A stretch of 12,756 nt of DNA. Origin: Anaerolineae bacterium (GTDB lineage: Bacteria; Chloroflexota; Anaerolineae; DRVO01). Within the stretch, counting starts at the first letter, position 1. Each line of letters begins with the position of its first letter. The notes beneath the pieces were generated by a model. That model saw nothing but the letters and a program-made list of their open reading frames with translations. It ran no database searches and was not told where the DNA came from. A program made the translations under genes and the position numbers. Shown in pieces: positions 5,734-12,274 of this stretch. The stretch lies in NCBI GenBank assembly GCA_012719195.1, contig JAAYAV010000081.1, positions 1 to 12,756 of the forward strand. The letters run 5' to 3'.

Positions 5734-7339
5734 TCTGCCGCCAGACGCGGTCGAGCGCGGCGCGCGCCTCCGGCACCCCCAAGGCGAAAGCGCCGACACC
5801 GTACACCGCGGCGCCGAGAGCCATGCCGACCAGGGCGACAACGGCTAAAGAGCCCGGCAGAACCCTCGCTAGGACCAGGAGCACGGCCCCCATCAGCAAG
5901 GCCGCGGCCAGGATGCGCCCCCCCGACTCCAGCAACGCCCGCGGACCGGCCGCCGGTAGCCGCCGGCTGAGGATGGCCCAGAGCAAGGCCACCTCCACGA
6001 CGACGGCAACGGTGTTCGCCAGCGCCAAGCCGCTCTCCTGCAGCGGTCCTCGGAGGGCCAGGCTGAGGAGCACGTTCAGGCCCATGGACGTCACGCCCAC
6101 TGCCACCGGTGTACGGGTGTCGTGGGTGGCGTAGAAGGCACGCGTCAACACCTCGAGCACGCTGTGGGCCGTCAACCCCAGGGCGTAGAAGAAGAGCACT
6201 CGCGCCACGGCAGCCGCCGCCTGGCTATCGAAGGCGCCCCGCCCCAGCACCAGAGTTACGATCGGCTCGCCCAAGACCATGAGCCCCACGGTGGCAGGCA
6301 GCGCCAGGAACAGCACACCCCGGGTGGAGCGCAGGAACAGGTCGGCCAGCTCGTCCCAGCGCTTCTGGGCTGCCAGGGAGGAAAGGGCGGGGAAAGCGGC
6401 CGTGGCCACCCCCTGAGCAAAGATGCCCTGGGGCAGCAGCATGAGCATCCAGGCGTAGTTGAGGACGGCCAGGCTGCCCGGCGCCAGCGTCGAGGCGAGG
6501 ATGGTGTTGACCAGGAAGTTCACCTGCACCGCCGCCAGGCCCACGCTGCGGGGGATCATCAGGCGCACCACTTCGCGGACGTGGGGCGACCGCAGCCCCA
6601 GGATGCCGTGCTCCGCCGGACCAGGCGCCAACTCCTCCGGCATCAGTGTCAGGACCTGGGGCAGCTGGATCACGTAGTGCGCTACCGACCCCACGGCCAC
6701 GCCGAGGGCGAGCCCAAAGGCGCCGATCTCGGGGGAAAGGAAAGCGGCCCCGATGATGATGGCCAGGTTATAGGCGGACGGGGCCAACGCCGGCGCCAGG
6801 AAGCGCCCGTAGGAGTTCAGGACCCCCATGAAGACGCCGCTGACGGAGAAGGCTATCGGCGCCAGCAGCATGATGCGCATGAGGCTGGCCGTCAGCGCCT
6901 GCCGCTCGGGGTCGAACCCAACTGCCACCACGTGTCGGGCCAGGGGGCCGGCCAGGGCCAGGCAGATGAGCGCCACGACTCCCAGCCCCATGGCGAGGGC
7001 GTTGATGACGCTGTTGGCCAGGCGCCAGGCCCCGGCTTCGTCGTCCGACGCCAGTAGGCCGGCGAAGGTCGGGATGAAGGCGGAGGCGAGCGCACCGCCC
7101 GCCATCAACTGGAAGAGCAGGTCCGGGATGCGGAAGGCGGCCAGGTAGGCGTCCAGTTCGCCTGAGGTACCGAAGCGGCTGGAGATGACAATCTCGCGCG
7201 CCAGGCCGAGGGCGCGGCTGAGCACAAACGCCGCCATGACGGTGCCGGCGGCCCGAGCGATGCCCCCGCCGGAGGGGTTACCTGCCGGCATGGCAGAACC
7301 GGCCCCTGGGGGCCGGTTCTGCGGCGATGCGGCTTCCAT
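5717..7339 (-). CDS. murJ: Lipid II flippase MurJ (MviN family)
   Basis: MurJ moves the lipid-linked peptidoglycan precursor lipid II across the cytoplasmic membrane. The 540-residue product, many-spanning (about 14 helices expected), carries the family's N-terminal signature: G-T-V-M-A-A-F-V-L-S-R-A-L-G-L-A-R-E, then the D-A-Y-L-A-A-F-R-I-P-D-L-L-F segment. Further on are the P-x-L-S-x-L motif (F-P-A-L-S-S-L-A-A) and a mid-protein P-R-S-V-G-L. It is the last gene of the permease-Wzz-murJ run, 15 nt after the Wzz stop, so it is probably co-transcribed. The start is uncertain: ATG 7339 gives about 27 nonconserved residues and spans a 14-bp perfect hairpin (7293-7322). ATG 7291 (524 residues) lies just after that hairpin. 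Neither has a clear ribosome site. A polysaccharide flippase of the wider MOP superfamily is an alternative role, given the neighbours, but the N-terminal signature favours MurJ. Confidence 0.92.
   Translation of the reverse strand: MEAASPQNRPPGAGSAMPAGNPSGGGIARAAGTVMAAFVLSRALGLAREIVISSRFGTSGELDAYLAAFRIPDLLFQLMAGGALASAFIPTFAGLLASDDEAGAWRLANSVINALAMGLGVVALICLALAGPLARHVVAVGFDPERQALTASLMRIMLLAPIAFSVSGVFMGVLNSYGRFLAPALAPSAYNLAIIIGAAFLSPEIGAFGLALGVAVGSVAHYVIQLPQVLTLMPEELAPGPAEHGILGLRSPHVREVVRLMIPRSVGLAAVQVNFLVNTILASTLAPGSLAVLNYAWMLMLLPQGIFAQGVATAAFPALSSLAAQKRWDELADLFLRSTRGVLFLALPATVGLMVLGEPIVTLVLGRGAFDSQAAAAVARVLFFYALGLTAHSVLEVLTRAFYATHDTRTPVAVGVTSMGLNVLLSLALRGPLQESGLALANTVAVVVEVALLWAILSRRLPAAGPRALLESGGRILAAALLMGAVLLVLARVLPGSLAVVALVGMALGAAVYGVGAFALGVPEARAALDRVWRQISRQR
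7293..7322 (-). terminator. 14-bp perfect hairpin at the murJ 5' end
   Basis: GCAGAACCGGCCCC (7293-7306) and GGGGCCGGTTCTGC (7309-7322) are perfect inverse complements separated by 2 nt. The hairpin falls between the two possible murJ start codons, immediately after the Wzz-like gene. It may be an attenuator or processing site between Wzz and murJ, or structure at the ribosome landing zone. There is no T-run. Confidence 0.4.
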
Positions 7340-7354
7340 CGGGTGGGGCCGGCC

Positions 7355-8665
7355 CTAGCGTCGCTTCTTGGGGCCGGTGACGAAGAAGTTGACCACGAAG
7401 GCACCGAACACCCCGAGCATCAGGCCCAAGGCGCCGGCCACGGCGATCATCATCATCTTGCGCGGTCCGGAAGGGCTCAGCGGCGGAATGGCCTGCGCCG
7501 CCACCTGAATCTCACGCCCGTTGGTGCTCTGCGAGAGGCGGGCCTCATCCAGCTTGAGCGAGATGGACTGGTATAGCTCCCGAGCGATGTCCCGCTCGTC
7601 CTTCAGGGAGTTCAGTTCATTCTGGACCGACTCCAGCTGCGCCTGCAGGGCGAGAAGCTCCGGCTCCACCGCTGCCGACATAGTCTCCAGTTCGGCGCTC
7701 AGGTCTTGGAGCACCGCCACGAGACTGTCGAGCAGGTCGATCTGGTCGGCCAGGCTGCGGCCGGACGCGGCCTCGACGGCGGGTAGCTGAAGCTGGAGGC
7801 TGAGCCCGTCGGCGCTCACCAGCGAGTGCATCTGGATCAGCAGAGCGGTGATCTCGTCGGAGTAGCTGGTATCGGAACCGCCCGGTTGCCTGCTCAGCCT
7901 CTGGCTGAGCGCGGTGGCGTCCTGATTCACTCGCTCCAGCGAGCGCCGTGCGGCCAGGTACGAACTCAGCGATGCCTGCTTGTCGCCAATCTGGGCCTGC
8001 AGCACGGCCGAGTTGTTGCGGGATTGGAACTCCACCAGGGCCGCTTCCGCCGCGTCTCGGCGGGCGGCGGCCGAACCCAACTGCTCTTCGAAAGCCTCTA
8101 TCTCGTGCGCCGTCTGACCGTACACTTCCTCGACCTTGTCGGCGAAGCGCAGCGCCCAGACGTTGGCGATGTTCGCCGCCACTTCCGGATCGCCCGCGGT
8201 GACGGTCAGCTCGATCAGGCTGGCATCCGACCCGCTGCGAGCGGATACCATGCCCTGGAGCTGGCGCAGATCACGGGCGCCCTCGGGCAGTTGATCGGCC
8301 ACAAGAGGCAGTAGCTCGGTCAGTAGATCGCTGCTGGTGGCGAGGCTAGGGTAGGCCTTGAGGGGCACCTGGCGCTGGTCCAGAGGGACGGTCTCGAACT
8401 GCTCGGTGAACTGCACGACGTAACGGGGTCGAGTGATGGCCACCAGGGAAGTGGCCTCGTAGGTGGGCTTCATCATCACGAAGCCCACGATGGCCGCCAG
8501 CGCCACGGCGACAACCGGGAGCCCTATGACGATCCACCAGTACTTGACCAGCACGTTGACATAGTCGTGCAGGTCTATCTCATCCTCGTAGTAGTAGGCC
8601 GGGACGTAGTACTCCGGCGGCGGCGCCGGCTGCATCTGGCGTGGCTGGTTGTCGTCGCTCTGCAA
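7355..8665 (-). CDS. Wzz/GumC-type polysaccharide co-polymerase
   Basis: This inner-membrane protein of 436 residues has the polysaccharide co-polymerase plan. There is a short cytoplasmic N-terminus, a first membrane helix (about 42-66, from Y-W-W-I-V-I-G-L) and a long extracytoplasmic region with heptad-rich coiled coils (about 190-380). A proline-rich stretch (I-P-P-L-S-P-S-G-P) follows, then a second helix (about 404-430) and a basic tail K-K-R-R. Such proteins control chain length or export of O-antigen, capsule or exopolysaccharide. There is no Walker-motif tyrosine kinase domain, so it is the adaptor type. The chosen start is TTG 8665 with GAGGAG 8 nt upstream, which begins 2 nt after the permease stop and implies translational coupling; the frame is open to 8740, but that would overlap the permease. 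Oddity: residues 18-35 carry seven tyrosines (E-Y-Y-V-P-A-Y-Y-Y and later), an unusual cytoplasmic Tyr cluster. Confidence 0.88.
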   Translation of the reverse strand: MQSDDNQPRQMQPAPPPEYYVPAYYYEDEIDLHDYVNVLVKYWWIVIGLPVVAVALAAIVGFVMMKPTYEATSLVAITRPRYVVQFTEQFETVPLDQRQVPLKAYPSLATSSDLLTELLPLVADQLPEGARDLRQLQGMVSARSGSDASLIELTVTAGDPEVAANIANVWALRFADKVEEVYGQTAHEIEAFEEQLGSAAARRDAAEAALVEFQSRNNSAVLQAQIGDKQASLSSYLAARRSLERVNQDATALSQRLSRQPGGSDTSYSDEITALLIQMHSLVSADGLSLQLQLPAVEAASGRSLADQIDLLDSLVAVLQDLSAELETMSAAVEPELLALQAQLESVQNELNSLKDERDIARELYQSISLKLDEARLSQSTNGREIQVAAQAIPPLSPSGPRKMMMIAVAGALGLMLGVFGAFVVNFFVTGPKKRR

Positions 8666-8667
8666 TT

Positions 8668-9489
8668 CTACAGCTCCTCGCCGAATCTCGGACTGAGTCG
8701 AGTGAACACCCAGTACCCCACCACCAACACCGCCACACAAGTGACGGCGGTGCGGGCGAAGAAGTCTAGGCCCACGGGACTGCCAGAGTATAGGATATCG
8801 CGGTAGGCGGCGGCCAATGAGGCCATGGGGTTGAGGCGGTTAAGCCAGACATAGGCGTTGAAGTCCATCCCCAGCACGGTGACAACACGATCTCGGATGA
8901 GCTCGATGGGCCAGAAGATGGGCGTCAGGAAGAACCAGGCCAGCGTCAGCACCTCGAGGATCATCTGCGTGTCGCGATAGAACACATTCACGGCGGAGAG
9001 CAGCAGCGCCAAACCGGCGACGAAAGCCACCTGGGCCAGGATGACCAGGGGCAGGTAGAGGATGATCCAGCGAGTGAAGGGTAGGCCCAGCACCAGCATC
9101 ATAAGGAAGAGCGGGATAAGGGCGAGCAGGAAGTTGACCAGGTGGGCGAGGACCGTGGAGATGGGCAGCACCTCGCGGGGGAAGTACACCTTGCGCACCA
9201 GGGGGGTGTTGCTGAGCACGCTGGCCGTACCGCTCGTCAAGCCGCCCACCAGGAAGTTCCAGGGCAGGAGAGCGCTGAGGAGGTAGACGGGATAGTAGGC
9301 CTTGGAGTAGTCGGTGAGCAGCACCGTGAAGACCACGCCGAACACGAGCATGGTGCCCAACGGGTTGAGCAGCGACCAGAGGAAGCCGAGCGCCGAGTTC
9401 TTGTAGCGGGCCTTCAAGTCCCGCAGCACCAACTGGCGCAGCAGCTCGCGATAGGCATAGAGATCGGCAAGGCGTTGGCGGAGGCTCAC
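8668..9489 (-). CDS. ABC-2 type polysaccharide export permease
   Basis: This 273-residue membrane subunit of a Wzm/TagG-like exporter would form, with an ATPase, the channel that pushes lipid-linked polysaccharide out of the cytoplasm. The N-terminal V-L-R-D-L-K-A-R-Y-K-N-S-A-L-G-F-L-W-S motif and the N-P-L segment before the first helix are characteristic. N-T-P-L-V-R-K-V-Y-F-P-R-E lies in the cytoplasmic loop, and F-Y-R-D-T-Q and L-N-P-M-A lie toward the C-terminus; about six membrane segments are seen. It starts with GTG at 9489 and lacks a ribosome site, but a possible promoter ends 7 nt upstream, so the mRNA may be leaderless. It is first in a run with the Wzz-like gene (2 nt gap) and murJ. 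The cognate nucleotide-binding protein is not in this window: the upstream flank holds only repeat DNA and a broken gene. Confidence 0.92.
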   Translation of the reverse strand: MSLRQRLADLYAYRELLRQLVLRDLKARYKNSALGFLWSLLNPLGTMLVFGVVFTVLLTDYSKAYYPVYLLSALLPWNFLVGGLTSGTASVLSNTPLVRKVYFPREVLPISTVLAHLVNFLLALIPLFLMMLVLGLPFTRWIILYLPLVILAQVAFVAGLALLLSAVNVFYRDTQMILEVLTLAWFFLTPIFWPIELIRDRVVTVLGMDFNAYVWLNRLNPMASLAAAYRDILYSGSPVGLDFFARTAVTCVAVLVVGYWVFTRLSPRFGEEL

Positions 9490-9496
9490 GCGCGCT

Positions 9497-9525
9497 AGGA
9501 TAGCCTAGGCGGCCCGTTGTCACAA
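9497..9525 (-). promoter_or_regulatory. Possible promoter for the export cluster, leaderless start
   Basis: On the minus strand TTGTGA (9525-9520), a 17-bp spacer and TATCCT (9502-9497) give four of six matches in each hexamer. The -10 ends 7 nt before the GTG at 9489, so transcription would begin at or next to the start codon, which fits the lack of a ribosome site. A CTAGG-ATAG-CCTAG inverted repeat (9495-9508) overlaps the -10. Confidence 0.35.
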
Positions 9526-9534
9526 AGGCGGCGC

Positions 9535-9665
9535 TGGGCGATGCGCCGAGGCAGGTTCGCCCCGGGCTGAAGCCGCGGCACCACGGGTTGGCGAAGCCGG
9601 CCTACGCCGGCTCCCGCAGCTCGCCGCAGGGTGGGCTCTGCTTACCCGTAGCCCCGTCCATTCAT
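9535..9665. repeat. Palindrome-rich, dispersed-repeat-like segment
   Basis: This stretch has no gene and is built from small GC-rich inverted repeats, the clearest being AGCCGGC-CTAC-GCCGGCT (9595-9612), with CCCGGGCTGAAGCCGCGG before it and, on the minus strand, ATGAATGGACGGGGCTACGG near the right end. Such mosaic palindromes are typical of high-copy intergenic repeats in GC-rich bacteria. Its right border coincides with the point where the decarboxylase-family remnant loses homology, suggesting insertion or rearrangement there. Confidence 0.45.
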
Positions 9666-9670
9666 GGGCG

Positions 9671-10063
9671 GCCAAGCCGATCAAGCAGGCGGGCGGGCTG
9701 ATCTGGCTGCACTCGCACGGCAAGATGAGTCCGGTGATCGAGGGGTTCATGGAGATGGGGGTGGACTGCCTCAATCCCATCGAGCCACCACCAATGGGCG
9801 ACATGACCTTGCGGCAGGCGCGGGAGGTGGTGGGCAATCGTATGTGCCTGGAGGGGAACCTGGAGGCGGACGACATGTTCCGCGCTCCGGCGGAGCGCAT
9901 CCGCCGGTTGGTGGCGGAGGCTATCGAGGACGCTCGCGGCGGTGGACTCATCCTCTGCCCCACGTCAGGGTTCATGGAGTGGCCCATCGCCACGCCGCGC
10001 CAGGTGGAGAACTACCTCACCTACATCGAGGCGGGCCTGGAGTACGGGAAGGGCTTCGCCTAG
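9671..10063 (+). pseudogene. 5'-truncated uroporphyrinogen-decarboxylase-family gene
   Basis: Only the C-terminal third of a URO-D/methyltransferase (HemE-MtaA superfamily) protein remains, about 130 of an expected 330-350 residues. Homology-like sequence starts near 9671-9674 (K-P-I-K-Q-A-G-G-L-I-W-L-H-S-H-G-K) and continues through G-V-D-C-L-N-P-I-E-P-P-P-M-G-D-M, C-L-E-G-N-L, the G-G-G-L-I-L-C-P-T-S-G motif and the final Y-L-T-Y-I-E-A-G-L-E-Y-G. The TAG is at 10061. The N-terminal part, with the substrate-cleft residues, is missing and replaced upstream by repeat-like DNA. An ATG at 9725 would give 112 residues but lacks a ribosome site. The intact remainder of the frame suggests recent decay. 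The H-S-H-G-K and C-L-E-G-N-L style is closer to the methyltransferase or uncharacterised branch than to true HemE. It converges on the primase-like gene, 9 nt away. Confidence 0.72.
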
Positions 10064-10072
10064 CCGCCCGGC

Positions 10073-10870
10073 TTAGGCCTCGGCGAGCAGGGGCAAGAGG
10101 CGGCCCACCGGGACGAACGGCAGCTCCTGCCGGGCGCTCTGCCGGAGGGCCGCTTCCGGCGTGGCCTCCTCCGGGCGGAACGCGGCCAGCCCTTCCGGCT
10201 CCAGCGGCAACGACACCAGCCCGCTCTCCGGGTGCACCGACCAGGGCGATCGCATGGACCCGTTCACGTGGACGATGTTCTCGTCCAGGAGCAGCGAGTG
10301 CTGATGGGCGCGGTCGGCCGCATTGGTGATGGTAATGGGGTCGGCCGGGTCAAGATAGCGGTAGAAGCGGTCCCGCTGGGGGCTATGCTGTAGCCGGACC
10401 TCGACGCGATCGCGCAGGCCGCGGATCAGGCGGCGTAGGAACGGCCAGGGGTCGCCTTCGCCCGCCTCCAGCACCTCGGCAGGATCCAGAGCCCAGTAGA
10501 AGTGGAAGCCGCGCCGACCGGAGAACTTGAGCGCGAAGTCCACCGACGCCTCCTTCAGCAAAGCGGCGGCCTCACCGGCGGCGACGGCAGCCAGCTCCAG
10601 CGGCTGGGCCGGATCGCGCCGGTCTATGTCCAGCAGGAAGTAGAGGGCGCCATCGGCCAGGTGGGGGTGGAAGGAGTAGCAGTGCCGGCGGGCCCAATCC
10701 AAGATGTCGGCGCGGCTCTCCACGTGGATGAATCCACCCTCCGGCCGACGTCGCCGATAGATGGGGCGATCACCGAACTTGAGCTCCAGCGCCACCGGCC
10801 TTCCCTGTAGGAAGGGCAGCACGGCGTCGGCCTTCGCTTCCCAGTAGTCCATCAGCCAGGGGATGGGCAT
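10073..10870 (-). CDS. Compact PriS/Prim1-like primase-polymerase (AEP superfamily)
   Basis: This 265-residue protein shows all three catalytic motifs of archaeo-eukaryotic primases. Motif I is D81-I-D83 (Y-F-L-L-D-I-D-R-R-D). Motif II is S117-G-R-R-G-F-H123. Motif III comprises D196-E-N-I followed by R207-S-P-W-S-V-H-P-E-S-G-L-V-S-L-P-L. Motifs II and III read like eukaryotic primase small subunit (SGRRGxH and SPFSVHPxTG), rather than the V-S-T-P-L ending usual in bacterial LigD polymerase domains. The N-terminal L-Q-G-R-P-V-A-L-E-L also recalls both groups. Such enzymes bind two metal ions and make RNA or DNA from nucleoside triphosphates in priming, repair or end joining. The cysteine-rich zinc knuckle found between motifs I and II in PriS is absent: only 33 residues lie between them and the sole cysteine is C64. 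No ligase, Ku, nuclease or helicase is fused or adjacent. ATG 10870 has GGAGG 7 nt upstream, and a GT4 gene lies 42 nt upstream on the same strand. The fold assignment is firm; the role is unknown. Confidence 0.82.
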   Translation of the reverse strand: MPIPWLMDYWEAKADAVLPFLQGRPVALELKFGDRPIYRRRRPEGGFIHVESRADILDWARRHCYSFHPHLADGALYFLLDIDRRDPAQPLELAAVAAGEAAALLKEASVDFALKFSGRRGFHFYWALDPAEVLEAGEGDPWPFLRRLIRGLRDRVEVRLQHSPQRDRFYRYLDPADPITITNAADRAHQHSLLLDENIVHVNGSMRSPWSVHPESGLVSLPLEPEGLAAFRPEEATPEAALRQSARQELPFVPVGRLLPLLAEA

Positions 10871-10912
10871 GGCCGGTCCTCCAGGCTATCAGTGCGTTGG
10901 TGCCCTCCGGGC

Positions 10913-12118
10913 CTAGGCGTCGGCGGAGCCCCGTCCGAGCACCTTGGCGTAGACGTCTTCCAGCAGGCGGGCGCCTTCATCCCAGGAGAAGCCCTCCAGC
11001 ACTCGCTGCCGCAGAGCCGCCCCGCTCACCTGCGCCCCCTCCAGGTCGCTCAGGACGGCGAGCAGCGTTTGGGCCAGAGCCGCCTCGTCTACCCGCTCCG
11101 GGTAGATGCCCAGGTCGTCGAGGTACTCCCGGTTCACCGGGCCGTCGAAGGCGACGGTGGGCAGGGCCATGGCCATATAGTTGAGCAGTTTGCCCGCCCC
11201 CTCAGTCGCGGAGACTTTGGGCGCCACGGCCACGTCGCCCAGGGCCAGGTAGCGCGGGGCATGCTCGTAAGGGAGGCGCCCGGTGAGCACCACCCGCCCG
11301 CCCAGGCCCAGTCCGTCGGCGTAGGCGCGGTAGCCCTCCACCCCCGGATAGCCCATCACCAGGAAGTAGGCGTCCGGCCGGGCGGCCGTCACCTGCGCCG
11401 CCGCCCGCAGGAGCAGGCTGGTGCCCTGGTGCTCGGCCAGTAGCCCCAGGTAGACGACCACGAACGCGTCCCCCGGGATGCCCAGGCTCTCGCGCAGGGC
11501 GCGCCGCTCGGCGGGCGGGAGCACTCCCGGCCGGAAGACGTCCGCGCTGACCCGGTCCTGGATAACGGTGATGTCGGACGGAGGGCAGTCGAACCTGTCC
11601 ACCAGCAGGCGGGCGGCATGGTAGGTGGAGGTGACCAGCGCCTGGGGGAGGTGGTCGAGGCAACGCTCCAGCCATACCATGGGGCGGTACCAGGGCCCGT
11701 CCGGGTTGAGGAAGTGGTGGTCAACCATCTCGCTCGAGGCGCTGCCCTGGAAGTCGAACACCACCGGCAGGCGCAACAACCGCCCGATGAGCACGCCGAT
11801 CAGGGCGCCCTCGTGCATGTGGGCGTGGATGACGTCGGGCCGGTGGACCAGGGCCCGTTCCAAGACCTTAGGCAGGAGCAGGGCATCGTAGGCGAACTTG
11901 TGCCGCGACGAGCCCACCTCGTAGTTCTGGCGCCAGGGCAGGGGCAGGGTGCGATGGACGGCGAACCCGTCCGGGTCGCGGCCCTTGCGGTAGGTGCAGA
12001 CAGCCACCTCGTGGCCGCGGCTGCCTAGAGCGCGTGCCTCCTCCAGGATGCGGACGTGGCAGCCCGTATCGGAGAAGAAGGACGTCGGCGCCACCATGAG
12101 GACTCTCAGGCCGGGCAT
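10913..12118 (-). CDS. Glycosyltransferase family 4 (GT-B)
   Basis: This 401-residue cytoplasmic or membrane-associated transferase is expected to move a sugar from an activated nucleotide donor to a lipid or glycan acceptor. The N-terminal acceptor domain begins with the R-V-L-M-V-A-P strand, then a T-G-C-H-V-R-I-L-E-E-A-R-A-L loop-helix and D-V-I-H-A-H-M-H-E-G (95-104). The donor domain starts around V-V-V-Y-L-G-L-L-A-E-H-Q-G (220-232), with G-R-L-P-Y-E-H-A-P-R-Y-L-A-L-G-D-V (280-296) and E306-G-A-G-K-L-L-N-Y-M-A-M-A-L-P. The second glutamate of the usual E-x7-E pair is replaced by N313, a variant I recall from other GT4 proteins. The ATG at 12118 opens directly onto the first strand, but the ribosome site is weak. 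The acceptor cannot be deduced; the polysaccharide export genes lie 1.4 kb downstream on the same strand, which suggests envelope glycan or glycolipid synthesis. Confidence 0.9.
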   Translation of the reverse strand: MPGLRVLMVAPTSFFSDTGCHVRILEEARALGSRGHEVAVCTYRKGRDPDGFAVHRTLPLPWRQNYEVGSSRHKFAYDALLLPKVLERALVHRPDVIHAHMHEGALIGVLIGRLLRLPVVFDFQGSASSEMVDHHFLNPDGPWYRPMVWLERCLDHLPQALVTSTYHAARLLVDRFDCPPSDITVIQDRVSADVFRPGVLPPAERRALRESLGIPGDAFVVVYLGLLAEHQGTSLLLRAAAQVTAARPDAYFLVMGYPGVEGYRAYADGLGLGGRVVLTGRLPYEHAPRYLALGDVAVAPKVSATEGAGKLLNYMAMALPTVAFDGPVNREYLDDLGIYPERVDEAALAQTLLAVLSDLEGAQVSGAALRQRVLEGFSWDEGARLLEDVYAKVLGRGSADA

Positions 12119-12130
12119 TGGGCTCGCCCA

Positions 12131-12217
12131 GACCTAACCCCCCAACCCCCTTCCCTGAGAAGGAAGGGGGCGAACCGGCTCCCCTCCCCCAATGGGGGAG
12201 GGGTCGGGGGAGAGGTC
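12131..12217. repeat. Double-hairpin dispersed repeat element
   Basis: The element is bounded by GACCT (12131-12135) and its complement AGGTC (12213-12217). Inside are two strong hairpins: CCCCCTTCC/GGAAGGGGG with a 7-nt loop (12146-12170), and CCCCTCCCCC-AAT-GGGGGAGGGG (12181-12203). C-rich and G-rich double-hairpin units that open with CCTAACCCCC are common high-copy intergenic repeats in Chloroflexota and other environmental bacteria. It lies just upstream of the GT4 start and downstream of the deaminase gene. Confidence 0.6.
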
Positions 12218-12274
12218 ATCCCAACCACTTCAACCATCAGTCCTCACTCGCCACATCTGGCCACGGTCCCCTAC

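Noticed and set aside
6122..7057. A 311-codon plus-strand frame opposite murJ
   Set aside because: The product is Gln/Gly/His/Arg-rich shadow sequence antisense to a conserved membrane protein, with no domain.
8666..8740. Longer start for the Wzz-like protein at 8740
   Set aside because: It would overlap the permease coding end by 73 nt and add Gly-rich residues, whereas TTG 8665 has a well-placed GAGGAG.
9664..10329. A 221-codon plus-strand frame over the decarboxylase remnant and primase gene
   Set aside because: It is in a different frame from the recognisable decarboxylase sequence and is Gly/Arg/Pro-rich.
12131..12217. CRISPR-like repeat
   Set aside because: The two hairpins differ in sequence and there is no repeat-spacer periodicity.
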